Assembly: GCA_026874595.1 (NCBI GenBank)
Contig: CM049313.1
Location: forward strand, 54,398,659 to 54,462,658
DNA: 64,000 bases
Source: Sipunculus nudus
Lineage: Eukaryota; Annelida; Sipuncula; Golfingiida; Sipunculidae
Reading direction: 5' to 3'
Shown here: piece by piece, positions 1 to 12,804 of the stretch
How positions within the stretch are numbered: the first letter of the stretch is position 1
Layout: every line of letters starts with the position of its first letter
The notes under the pieces: generated by a model
Told to the model about the DNA's origin: nothing
Databases searched by the model: none
The model's input: the letters and a program-made list of their open reading frames with translations, nothing else
Position numbers and translations under genes: made by a program

Positions 1-1022
1 ACACCCCCCCCCCCCCCCCAGAAATAATTCTTTTAGCTAAAATTTCCATCCAAAACCTTCCATCTTTCACATGCAGCTCATCTACCAACAGGGAAAGAAC
101 CATAATTATTTTGAAGTCAACAGGTCAAAGGTCAAGGTCACAGGAGTCCCTTTATTTAATGCCTGTGGATGCATTTTAAGCCAAATCTTTCATACCAATT
201 CTTTGAACTTTTACATATATTTCACCTACTAAGAGGGAGAAGAATCCTATAGATTTTTAGGTCACAAGATCAAAGATCAGGGTCACAGGATCCAATTTTT
301 TTAAAAGGTTGTGAAAACATTTCAAGCTAGACATTTCATTCCAAACTTCCCAGCACTGATATCGCTTCACTGCCAACAGGGGAAAAGACCTGTTGATTTT
401 GAGGTCAAAGGTGAAGTTCACTGCACCCACCTTTTGTGTGGAGTCATTTTCAGGAAACTTTTCAATCTATACCTTCCATTTGTCATATATGGCTTACCTA
501 CCAATAGGGGAAGAAGCCTATCGATGTAGAGTTCAAAAGGTCAAAGGTTAAGGACACATTACTTAATTATTCTAAATGGTTGTGAACATTTTGCAAGTAA
601 AACTGTTCAACCCAAACCTTCAGTCTTTCACATATGCCTCATCTATGCATCACTCAATTTGATTCACACTTCATATTTATAAGCACCCGTTTCTCAATAA
701 TTCTTGCATGGATTTCCTTGATTTTTGCTATATATTTTGATCTTATATTTGCCCTTTGTGGTGTTCCTTTTGAGACTGACAGGTATCAAGCAAGCTATGG
801 GAATAGTTACTGATAGCTTAACAATCAATCATTTTTCCTAAGACCATCAAGTCACTGTGTTTTAACCAGACATAGGTGATGTATATTTCTGTTGTCGTAG
901 AAAATTTCAACATATTGGCAAATTGGTTCTTCAAAATGTGACTGGAAGTTGTGAATCTCAGCCCATGATAAGGTAGGTCATGCTTGGCAGCTGAGCGTCA
1001 TGACCCATGGGTCACTTGTTAA
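1..1022 (+). repeat. Family-A interspersed repeat, internally deleted copy cut by the window edge
   Basis: Bases 20-660 match the body of the complete copies at 17360 and 49417. The match then jumps about 1.2 kb in the consensus (near 660-690) and resumes to the standard 3' end, where CAGCTGAGCGTCATGACC and GGGTCACTTGTT end at about 1019. The opening C-run sits in a cytosine run that also varies in other copies. Bodies of this family contain several AGGTCA half-sites. Confidence 0.8.
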
Positions 1023-1800
1023 ACTATTACATCTTACATCTTACAGTAATATCTCGAAACAGATTATTCATTTTTCTGGATATTGCCAATAGGGGGCGCT
1101 GCACTCGGCTCTCCCCTATATATATTTCTTTGCCATATCTACAAAACTATAAACTTCAATTACAAACACTATGACTTATTGTCTTCTTTTGAATCTACTC
1201 CATAATCTGAGTTAGTCATCTTATCTTATTCTTGTGTCACTTTTTCAGTATGTCTGTCTGTTTGTCAGTGATCCTCTATTTCGCCTGCTTGCTGGATCTT
1301 GCGTCCTACAGTTAGCAGTCTTCAGGCCACAGTTTTTCAGTATGTCTGTCTGTTTGTCAGTGATCCTCAATTTCGCCTGATTGCTGGATCTTGCGTCTTA
1401 CAGTTAGCAATCTTCAGGCCACAGTTTTGAAGGAATCCTTTTGGAATTGGAACATCTCTCACAATAATATATACATCTTGGAACATTTCTTACAATAATA
1501 TCTCAAAAGAAATTTTTAATTTTTGGGATATGGCCGCTAGGGATTGCTGCGGTAGAGCCTCCACACCATATCATTTTTTGGCCATATCTCCGACATTATA
1601 AACTCTACCTTCACTTGTAGTCTGTTATCTCAGGTGTGTCAGTATATTTGTCTGTTTTGAGCTATGTCTGATTTCATGTTCTTTTGTGTGATTTATGTCG
1701 TTCAACAGGCCAAACGTTCCAGGAATCACTTTAAAAGTCATTCAATTGATAGAAAACCGTCAGTTTGTCCTGTTTGTCCATCCGTCTGTCATTTAAGTCC
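1023..1800 (+). repeat. Family-B repeat, leading partial units
   Basis: This stretch has two or three decayed subunits of the array that follows. The phrase 'gtctgtttgtcagtgatcctc' occurs twice within about 85 bases, and there is a GGGGGCGCTGC core at 1091. No complete 5' palindrome is seen before 1800. Confidence 0.7.
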
Positions 1801-3641
1801 GGCAAGCTCTCGACCTATGGTCGTCTAGTTTGTTTGTTTGTTTGTTTGTCTGTCTGTATGTCTGCGCGCTACAAGCCACAATTTTTAAGCAATCGCTCTG
1901 AAAATTTTACATTAAGTGTAAAATCGGTTCTTCTCGGAGCCTATTGTTTTTGGCCATGACCGTTCAAAGGTCAAGGTCAGGGTTACCAAAAACTCTTAAA
2001 ACAGATGTTTCTTCATATCTTCGTCAATAATAATCGTAGCTGCTAAATCTGTAGCTCATTTTATTCCTCATTATGTTAGCTTTCCATGTGCTAGCAAATA
2101 TGTCCGGTCAATGGTTACCATGGTAACGTATTTTTGGGAGAAAATCAGAAAATTCGAAAATTTCCCTCCAAATTTCTCATTTTTTAAGTTAGAGAGCTCT
2201 AGTTTTTTGCATTGTGTAGCATTTTATACGCTCTGTGCTAAATTAATGCAAGTCTCGCAAAATCTCGTGCCATTTGTCGTCAAATGAGACTTTTCGATAT
2301 TTCATTAAATACGATTTAGAGGTCGCAGTTTTACAGCTGAGGTTCTGAAAGTGACAAATTTTCTGTTGTTCTGTATTATCTCGAACTTGTTTTTTCATTT
2401 TTCGAAAATAGCCACCAGGGGGCGTGGTACTGGAAACACTACAACTTATCATTTTTCCACAATATCTTAAAAAATATTAAGCAAATAACAATTTTTTTGT
2501 CGCATCTAAAACTAGGATCATTGCCTTATTCCATCCGACATATAGCCTTGTGTGGCCGTTGCCATGGTTACCAAATTTTTGGGTTAAACTTGACGATCTG
2601 AAAATATGTAGTTTTTGGCTTCTATCTCGGTTAATATTTATGTTTTAAGGGTCTAGTTTTTTGCGTACGGCTGCTTTCTCTTGGTTCTAAGCCATTTAAT
2701 TGCTAGTCTCGTCAAATCTCGCTCGGTTTATTGCCAAACGAGAAATTACGAGATTTCACAGAAATGCTTATAGCTTGATCACGGTTAATGCTAAAATGGA
2801 GTAGTTTTCAGCATTTGGTAGCATTTCAGAAGCTGGACATGATTATACTGCAAATCTCGCCACATCTCGTATCATCTCCCGCCAAACGAGAATATTTTAG
2901 ATTTCAAACAAATGTCTTTATCTCGGTCATTTTCATGCTAGATATTTTATTTTTCTATTGTTCAAGAATCATTTGACTAGTTTTAAGTGACAAAAGTGAA
3001 TGTCTCGTCATATCTCGCACCATTTCTTGTCAAACGAGAACATGGGACCATTCAAAGAAACGCCTATAATTGTGTTATTTTTATGTGGAAGACTTAAAGT
3101 TTTCAGCATTTGATAGCGTCTAACATTCTCGGTCACATTATATGATTATATTGTAAGTTTCTTCAAATCTTGCATCGTTTTTCTTCAAATAAAAAAATTA
3201 CATCCAATTGCCATGACCATAAGCGATGGCAGTATGTGATAGTAAATGTCGGCAGGGGCATTACATTTGACAGTTGGAGCTTTGTTCTATGGATGTGCGA
3301 TGGTCCATGAAAAGACACAATTCAGATTGATCCCACCTGTGCTTTTGGTGGTGGCCTCTTTTCATGGTTTGTATGGCCGCACTTTGAGGATTTCAATGTA
3401 TTGAGAGCTTAATGACCTGTTGTAAAGGATAATCCCTTTAAAAAAAACAAAAACAAAGAGAGAGGCTCCCCGAAATGTTACTGAATGCAGAGATAGTGTT
3501 GCTGGTAAGCACAATCACAACTATAATATCAGGGACGGATCCCCGATTTGCAGTTGGGTGTGTCAAATCAGGGACGGATATCCGGTTTGCAGTTGGGGGT
3601 AGGGGTTAAATATAAATTATACATCATATAAAAATAATAAA

Positions 3642-3715
<74 letters not shown>

Positions 3716-5640
3716 TAACATACTAATAAAATTTCGCGAAGCTTACTTTTATCATTTTGGAAAATAACCACCAGATGGCGCTGCAGTAATCATTATTGTA
3801 CCATATCTCCAAAACTATAAACTGTGTCACAACTTTGATTGTAGCATCTGAAACTAGATTTAATGCGTTTATCCTCTTGGTTGCTCTTTCATATTCTTCC
3901 CTTACCATGGTACCTTATGTAGGTTACAATTCATGAAATTCAAAGTATGAAGAATTATTCGAATAGACTGTGGCTTATTATTATTCATGCTTTCAATTTT
4001 GTATGGCATGAGTACACGACCTTCACCTGGAGTTTTTTTTTCTGTGTGTCTGGCTGTTTGTCTGTCTACTCGTCTGCGACTTTTGAAATTCAGTAAAACC
4101 ACATAAAGATGTGTTTATGTTTTCCAAACAATAGGGGTTGGTCATTTGACCTCTTCCCCAAAAATTTTTTGCCTTTCTGCTGTTTGTTGTCTGTTAGTTT
4201 GACTTTCTAATTTCTACTTCCGGTAAGTCCCGACCTATGGTCGTCTAGTCTGTTTGTCTGTCATCTCTCTACAGGTCTCAATTTTGCACCAATCACTTTC
4301 AATCTTACACACTTTATAGATAATCAAAAATGCAAGAAGCCTATTGTTTTTGGTCAATATAGGTCAAAGGTTAAGGTCAAGGTCATCAAAACTTCTCAAA
4401 ACGGTGTTTTCTTCATATCTTTGTCACTATAAGTCGTATCTTCTTCAAACATAGCTCATTTTAAACGTCATGCCAAGGCCAGTCATCTGGTGTGTAGCTG
4501 ACTCAAATTTGCCGTAACTATGGTTACGAATTTTTGGGAAAAAAATCATGATAATCGAAAATAAGGGGCCTTATTTTTCTAACTTTGGCAGTTTTACAGC
4601 TAGAGAGGTCTAGTTTTTTGCATCAGGTAGCATTTAACAAATACTGCAAGATTTTATTACAGGTCTCGCGATATCTCGTATAATATCTCGTCAAACGAGA
4701 TATTTCGAGATTTCAGTAATCTTGCCCTGGAGGTCACAGTTTTGCAGGAATCCTTTTGAAACTGACATAGCGTAAGTCCTACACTATTATCTCGAAACAG
4801 TTTTTCCATTTTTTGAATGCAGCCGCTAGGTGGCGCTGTATGCAAACCTCCCCAACATATCATGTTTTGGCGATATCTCCAAAACTGTGAGCCTCAATTA
4901 CATAAACTATAGCTTATTTTCTTCCTCTGAGTCTTTTCTAAATCCTGGTGGAGTCATTTTGACTCAATCTTGAGTCACTTTGTCAGTGTGTCCGTCTGTT
5001 TCTCAGTTTTCATCAAACTCGCCTGCTTACCGGTTATGGCGTCTCACATATAGCATTCTACAGCTCACAGTTTTGAAAGAATCCTTTTAAAATTATTACA
5101 TCTTATGTCTTACACTAAAATCTCGAAACGAATTTTTTATTTTCCAGATAAGGCCGCTAGGGGGCGGTGCACTCAAACTTCCACAACATATCATTTTTTG
5201 GCCATATCTCCAAAAGTATAAACCGCATTTACATAAACTATAGCTTATTATCTTCCTCTGAGGTTTCTCCATCACATGATTAAGTCAACTGGTCTCAATC
5301 TTGAGTCACTTTGTCTGTGTGTCCGTCTGTTTCTCAATTGTCCTCAATTTCGCCTGCTTCCAGGTGCTTGCGTCTCACATGTAGCATTCTACTGGACAGT
5401 TTTGAAGGAATCGTTTTGTAAATTACACTTGTCATATATCATGATGATATCTGGAAGTCCTATGTTTATTATTCAAATAAGTCAAAGGTCAAGGACAAGG
5501 TGATCAAAATATATCAAAATCTTATTTTCTTTAGAACTTTGTTAATATTGGTTCTTTCTTCACAAACTATGGATTATTTTCTTTCACTTTTATACTGCTC
5601 GTTCATCTGACTAACTTTACATCATTTCCGGCAAGCGCGT
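1801..5640 (+). repeat. Family-B large unit 1 (~4 kb)
   Basis: The unit starts at a boundary motif (GGCAAGCTCTCGACC, TATGGTCGTCTAG) followed by TTTG/TCTG microsatellite. The order inside is: AGGTCA-rich segment, a CCATGG-centred palindrome (GTTACCATGGTAAC, 2115), several TCTCG/CGAGA hairpin segments, CTCF-like cores at 2412, 3768, 4822 and 5154, an (ATA)n microsatellite, and an internal second boundary motif at about 4216. Unit 2 matches it in the same order, about 4.0 kb downstream. The short open frames here are not genes. Confidence 0.75.
3640..3716 (+). repeat. (AAT)n microsatellite
   Basis: An almost pure AAT/ATA run lies inside family-B unit 1. The equivalent place in unit 2 (about 7540) has only a short AT stretch, so the expansion is private to this unit. 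Confidence 0.95.
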
Positions 5641-8600
5641 GACCTCAGGTCATCTAGTTTGTCTGTTTGTCTGTCTGTCTGTTTGTTGCTTGCCGAAATC
5701 AAAGATTTCGGCAAGCATGTTGGTCAGTTGTGTATGTCTGTTTGTTGCTTGCCGGAATCAAAGATTTCGGCAAGCATATTGCTCAGTTGCGTATGTCTGT
5801 TTGTTGCTTGCCGGAATCAAAGATTCGGCAAGCATGTTCATCACCCGCGTATGTTTGTTTGTCTGTTTGTCTGTTTGTCTGTCTGTCTGTGCTCTACTGG
5901 CCACAATTTTGCACCAATCGTTCTGAAACTTATAGATAAAGTGTAAGGTCTGTTCTCCTCGGAGCCTATTGTTTTTGGTTATGATCGGCATAGTCAAGGT
6001 CAGGGTCACCAAAAAACCTAAAATATTTATTTTCTTCATATCTTCGTCAATAATAATCGTAGCCGCATAATCTGTAGCTCATTTTATTCCTCTTTATGTT
6101 AGCTTTCCAAGTACTAGCAAATTTTTCCGGTCAATGGTTACCATGGTAACGTATTTTTGGGGGGAAATCAGAAAAATCGAAAATTTAACTCCAAATTTCT
6201 CATTTTTTAAGTTAGAGTGCTCTAGTTTTTTGCATTGTGTAGCATTTAATATGTTCTATGCAAAATTAATGGAAGTCTCGCAAAATCTCGTGCTATTTGT
6301 CGTCAAATGAGACTTTTCGAGATTTCATTAAATACGATTTAGAGGTGGCAGTTTTACAGCGAAGGTTCTGAAAGTGACATATTTTCTGTTTTCCTGTATT
6401 ATCTCGAACTTGTTTTTTCATTTTTTGAAAATAGCCACCAGGGGACCAGAAACACTACAACTTATCATTCTTCCGCAATATCTAAAAAAATATTAAGCAT
6501 ATAACAAATTTTTTTGTCGCATCTAAAACAAGGATCATTGCCTTATTCCTTCGTACATATAGCCTTGTGCTGCGGTTACCATGGTTACCAAATTTTGGGG
6601 TAAAACTTGACAATCTGAAAACATGATGTTTTTGGCGTTTATCTCTGTTAATATTTATGCTACAAGGGTCTAGTTTTTGCATAAGGCAGCATTCCCTTGG
6701 TTCTAAGTCATTAAGTTGAAATCTCGTCAAATCTCGCTCGGTTTTTCGTCAAACGAGAAATTACGAGATTTCACAGAAATGCTTATAACCTGATCACCTT
6801 TTAAGCTAAAGAGCAGTTGTTTTCAGCATTTGGTAGCTTTTTTAGAGCTTAATATGAATGAATTGCAAATCTCGCCCAATCTCGCATCATCTCCAACCAA
6901 ACGAGAAATTCGAGATTTTAAACAAATATCTGTATCTCGGCTATTTTAATGCTACAAGGGTCTAGTTTGTTATTGTTGCAGGATGTTTCAGTAGAATCAA
7001 GTGACACAAGTGAATATCTCGTCAAATCTCGCACCTTTTGTCGTCAAACGAGAGCAGGGGACCATTTAAACAAATGCCTATAATGCTGTCATTTTTTACA
7101 CTACAGACATATAGTTTTCAGCATGTGACAGCGTCTGACACTCTCAGTCACATTATGTGTTTATATAGCATTTCTCGTCAAATGTCGCCTCGTTTTTTAT
7201 CAAATGATGAAGATACATCCAATTGCCGTGAGCACAAGTGGCTTCAGCGATGGCCGGTAAGTGCCGGCAAGGCCGTTACAGTTGCAAGTTGGAGTGGGCG
7301 GTCGTCCATGAATTTCACAAAGCAGCATTGAAAAGAGGACAAAAGCCGCTACATTTGAATTGAACACACCTGTTATTTTCATTGTGTCCCCTTGTGCGGC
7401 TACTGGTGTTGCCAGTTAGCACTGGCAAATCTTTCAAACCATGGACGGATCCCCGATTTTGAAGTTGGGTGTGTCAAAATATGGGCGGATCCCTGGTTTA
7501 GCAGTTGGGGGGCAGGGGTTAAATTTTAATTATACATCAAATATTAATAATAAAAAAATATCTGGGAACTTATTTTTTTTTAGAAAATAGCCGCCAGATG
7601 GCGCTGCAGCAATCATTATTGTGCCATATCTCCAAAACTATACACACTGTCACAACACTGATTGCAGCATCTCATACTAGATTTAATGCGTTTATCCTCC
7701 TGGGGACTCTGTCATATTCTGCAGGGGTTAAATATAATTTTACATCAAATATATATAATTAAATAATATCTGGGAACTTATTTTTTCCTTTTAGAAAAAA
7801 GCCGCTAGATGGGGCTGAAGCAATCATTATTGTGCCATATTGTGTTATCTATAAAACTATAGACAGTGTCACAACATTCATTGCAGCATCTGAAACTAGA
7901 TTTAATGCGTTTATCCTCGTCGGGACTCTGTCATATTCTTCCATTACAATGGTGACCTAAAATACGTTCCAATTATATTCTTTTTCTTGAAATTCAAAAT
8001 ATGGAGTTTTATTCTAATAGACTGTTTTCTATTCTCCATGACAGGAGTACATGGCCTTCACATGGAGTTTTTTTCCCCGTCTGCCTGTCTGTTTTTCTGT
8101 CTATTCATCTGCGACTTTTGAAAATCAGCATAACCACAAAAAAATGGTGCTTCTGTTTCCGCCATAATTGGGGTAATTCATTTGACCAGTTCCGAATGTA
8201 ACCTGCCTATCTGCTGTATGTTGTCTCCTAGTTTGACTTTCTTATTTCCGCTTCCGGCAAGCGTTCGACCTCTGGTCGTCTAGTCTATTTGTCTGTCTGT
8301 TTGTTTGTTTGTCTGCACTCTCCTGGCCACAATTTTGCCACAATCACCTTAAAACTTTCAGAGATGATGGAGAATTAAATTTCCAGGTGCCCTATGGTTT
8401 TTGGTAAAAATAGGTCAAAGGTCAAGGTCAAGGTCATCAAAACTTCTCAAAACGGTTTTTTCTTCATATCTTTGTGACTATTAGTCCTATCTACTTCAAC
8501 AATAGCTCATTTTAATCGTCATTCTAAGGCCTGTCATCTGGTGTGTACCTGACTCAAATTTGCCGTAACCATGGTTACAAATTTTGGGGGAAAAGTCATG

Positions 8601-10187
8601 ATATTCGAATATAAGGGCTCTTATTTTTCTAACTTTGTCAGTTTTAAAGCTAGTGTGATCTAGTTTTTTGCATCAGGTAGCATTCAACTAGTACTACAAG
8701 ATTTTATTACAAGTTTTGCAGTATCTCGTAAAATATCTTGTGAATAGAGATATTTCGAGATTTCATTCATCTTGCGCCAAAGGCCAAATTATTGCAGGAA
8801 TCTTTCTGAAACTGACATATTATAAGTCCTACACTAGTATGTTGAAATCATTTTTTCATTTTTTGAATAGGGCCGCTAGGGGGCGCTGGATGCAAACCTC
8901 CCGAACATATCATATTTTGGCCATATCTCCAAAATTATAAGCCTCAATTACATAAACTATAGCTTATTTTCTTCCTTTGAGTTTTCTCCATAACCTAGTG
9001 TAGTCATCTGGTCACAATTTTGTGACACTTTGTCAGTGTGTCTGTCTGTTTGTCAGTTGTCCTCAAATTCGCCTGCTTGCTATTGCTCCTCACATATAGC
9101 ATTCTAAAGGGCACAGTTTTGAAAGAATCCTTTTGAAACTATTACATCTTAAGTCTTACACTAATATCTCGAAAACAATTTTTCATTTTCCAGATATGGC
9201 TGCTAGGGGGCGCTGAACTCGAACCTCTCCCAACATATCATGCTTTGGCAATATCTCCAAAACTATAAACCTCAGTTACATAAACTGTAGTTTTTTTCTT
9301 CCTTTGAGTCTTCTCCATAACCTGGAGTAGTCATCTGGACTCAATTTTGAGTCACTTTGTCAGTGTTTTCGTCTGTTTGTCAGTTGTCCTCAAATTCGCC
9401 TGCTTGTTGGCTCTTGCGTCTCACATATAGCATTCTGTAGGCCACAGTTTTGACGGAATCCTTTTGAAACTAATACATCTTATGTCTTACACTAATATCT
9501 AGAAATAAATTTTTCATTTTCCGGATATGGCCACTAGTGGGCGCTGCACACGACCCCCACACACATACCATTGTATTGGCCATATCTCTACACCCAAAGC
9601 CTCAGTTACATAAACTATAGCTTATTTTCTTCCTTTGAGTCTTCTCCATAACCTGATTAAGGCATCTGGTTTCAATCTTCTGTCACTTTGTCAGTGTGTC
9701 CACCTGTTTGTCCGTTATCCTCAAAGTCGCCTGCTTGCTGGTTCTTACGCCTTACATATAGCATTCTACAGGCTTTGACGGAATCCTTTTGAAACTGGGA
9801 CATCTCATGGTATACACTAATAATACGAAACGCATTTGTCGTCTTCGGAATATGTCTGCTAGAGGGCGCTACAGTCGAGCCTCCCTAGTATATCATTAAT
9901 TCGCCATACCTCCAAAATTATAAATCTAAATTACATAAATTATAACTCATTTTCTTCCTTTGAATCTTCTCAATCACCAGGTTATGTCATCTGGTGTCAA
10001 TCTTGTCTCACAAAGTCCGTATGTCTGTCTGTTCGTCTTTTGTTGTCAGCTTTGTCTGCTTGCCTGTTTTTTTGTCTCATATGTCATTCTACGGGCCACA
10101 TATTCTCAGCAATGTCCCTGAGAGTCATTCCATTAATAGAAAACCGACAATATGTTCTGTCTGTCCGTCTGTGTTTCACTTCCGATT
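5641..10187 (+). repeat. Family-B large unit 2 (~4 kb plus extra subunits)
   Basis: It repeats unit 1 in order: microsatellite, GGTCAATGGTTACCATGG region (6128), TCTCG hairpins, 'gatccccgattt' (7447), 'cttcacatggag' (8053), boundary motif (8254), then body subunits. Offsets to unit 1 are 3.8-4.05 kb. The end carries four ~329-bp subunits with cores at 8873, 9199, 9531 and 9856, where unit 1 has two, so the subunit count has expanded. Confidence 0.75.
5683..5850 (+). repeat. 59-bp tandem repeat with perfect hairpins, three copies
   Basis: Each unit has arms CTTGCCGAAATC and GATTTCGGCAAG around an AAA loop (5689-5715), or a near variant (5748-5774, 5807-5832), followed by TGTATGTCTGTTTG. The arm sequence CGGCAAGC is also the family-B boundary motif. 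Confidence 0.9.
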
Positions 10188-11715
10188 TCCGGCAAGCGTT
10201 CGATCTATGGTCGTCTAGTTTGTTTGTCTGCACTCTCCTGGCCACAATTTTGCCACAATCACCTTGAAACTTTCAGAGATGATTGACAACCAAAATTCTA
10301 GGTGTCCTATTATTTTTTGGTCTAATAAGGTCAAAGGTCAAGGTCATCAAAACTTCTTAAAACGGTTTTTTCTTCATATCTTTCTGACTATTAGTCGTAT
10401 CTACTTCAACGATAGCTCGTTTTAATCGTCATTCCAAGGCCTGTCATCTGGTTGGTAGCTGACTCAAATTTGCCGTAACCATGGGTACAAAATTTGGGGT
10501 AAAAGTCACAATATTCGAAAATAAGGGGTCTTATTTTTCTAAATTGGCCAGTTTTAAGGCTAGAGAGATCTAGTATTTTGCATCAGGTAGCATTCAACTA
10601 GTACTACAAGATTTTATTAAAGGCTTGCAGTATCTCGTAAATATCTCGTGAATAGAGATATTTCGAGATTTCATTCATCTTGCGCCAAAGGCCACATTAT
10701 TGCAGGAAAATTGCACACGACCCTGACACACATATCATTACATTAGCCATATCTCTAAAACCCAAAGCCTCAATTACACAATTTATAGCTTATTTTTTTC
10801 CTCTGAGTCTTCTCCATAATCTGATAATGTCGTCTTGTCTCAATCTTGTGTCACTTTGTCAGTGTGTCAGTCTGTTTGTCAGTTGTCCTCAAATTCGCCT
10901 GCTTGCTGGTTCTTGCGTCTCACATATAGCATTCTACAGGCCACAGTCTTTAAAGAAGCATTTGAAAACTGATGCATATTATGTTTTACAGAAATATCTC
11001 AAAACTTATATTTCATTTTCCGGATATGGCCGCTAGGTGGCGCTGCACATGACCCTCGCACACATATCATTATATTGACCATATCTCTAAAACCCAAAGC
11101 CTCAATTACAGAAACTATGGTTTATTTTCTTTCCCTGAGTCTTCTCCATGACCTAATAATGTAATCTGGTCTCAATCTTGTGTCGCTTTGTCAGTGTGTC
11201 TGTCTGTTTGTCAGTTGTCCTCAAATTCGCCTGCTTGCTGGTTTTTGCGTCTCATATATAGCATTCTACAGGCCACAGTTTTTTCAGGAATCCTTTTAAA
11301 ACTGGTACATCTTATGTGTTACACTTATATCTCAAAAAAGATTTTATATTTCCCGGATATAGCCACTAGGGGGCCCTGCACTTTCACCGCCCCAACATAT
11401 CATGTTTTGCCATATCTCCAAAATTATAAACCTTATCTACATAAACTATCGCTAATTTTGCTATTCTTTACCTTCGGCACTTTTGTCTGGTAATCTGTTA
11501 TCACAGATGTGTCAATATGTCTATCTGTTTGTCTTTTGTGGTCAGTTTTGTCTGCTTCCTCGTTGTTTTGTCTGTTATGTCATTTTACAGGCCACAACTT
11601 CTCAGCAAACGCTGAGGGTCATTCAAATAATAGAAAACCCACCGTATGTTCTGTCTGTCCGTCTGTCTCTCATTTCAACTTCCGGCAAGCGCTCGACCTC
11701 TGGTCGTCTAGTTTG
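10188..11715 (+). repeat. Family-B partial unit 3
   Basis: It begins with a boundary motif (10188-10220), continues with the AGGTCA segment and the 'catcaggtagcatt' segment, then ~333-bp subunits with cores at 11030 and 11363, and ends at another boundary motif (11680-11715). The hairpin-rich half of a full unit is missing. Confidence 0.75.
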
Positions 11716-12804
11716 TTTATATATGAAACAAAGTCAAAATACACAGCATCATTAACTTGATGTACTCTATAGGTTTCATTATACTATGTATTGTATCAGC
11801 TATCATATATGGTCCAGGGGCTCGATAGCAGCCAGCTGACGTGTCAACATGTATCATGTTTCAAGGCCAGCGATTCCTACAGTAGCTTGCCATTCTGTTA
11901 CATTAAGATAAATGTAGTAGCATTATTATTTTTTTTAATGTGTTTTTATTACTAGTCATTTCAGGGTGTATGTAGTTGTTTATTCGTGTCAAGGTATCAA
12001 TGAAATTAATTACATTTTTCAGATGTGCACCACCGGTATGCGTAAAAGAGGTGGTCAGCCTTTTTCCTTCCTGTTACAATAAATAGATAAATTAAGCATG
12101 GGAATAAGAAAGCAATAAGCAGTGATAAATGAAAAAAAAACTTCGAAACTAATGTTGGAACGATATTCAATATATATGCTGATGCGAATATCAAACGAAT
12201 CAGTGACTACACATTGGTGGCATTCGATTCCCCCCCCCCCCCCCATTTTTTTTTTAAAACTGATAAAAAAAATCAGTATTATGCAGTTATCACTCAGGTA
12301 TTAAATGAGTAATTTTTTTTTCATATTGGTGTTACTAATACAAATTTCAAGAATCACGAGTTTATAGTCGGCCGACCAACCCTATGAAATGTGCCTCGTT
12401 TAAAAGACTTTAGATACTATTTTTGTTCCAGTCTGGAAACCATGCTATAAAAATGTTTAAGACCATTTTTCAAGATTTCAAAATCATCCATTTGACAAAG
12501 GACACAGTTCAAGGTCAAGTAGGCCTGTAGTCCTGATAATAAAAATGAGCTTTTATTGAGATATATTGATTTTTGCTAATGTTATAAATGATAAAAACAT
12601 ATTGTGAAAATTAATACAAATGACTCCTTGATTATTGGGTTTCTGTTGAAAATAGCAACGCTTTTGATCTTCATTTAGATTCAGGTTGCAGTCTTATGTT
12701 CGATGGCATAATTTTGTGTATGGACGCTTGGAAGAGTTATTTCTGTATTGTAAAACAATTTTTTCATTCAAAGTTAAAAACCGTTGGTAAAAATAAACAT
12801 CAGT
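11716..12804. other. No recognisable gene
   Basis: AT-rich unique sequence. A C-run (12231-12243) followed by a T-run is the only low-complexity feature. Short open frames on both strands show no domain or codon pattern. Confidence 0.5.

Noticed and set aside
5639-5946. Three overlapping Cys/Val/Leu-rich frames of 90-95 codons
   Set aside because: All come from (GTCT/GTTT)n microsatellite and 59-bp repeats and are open in several frames at once.
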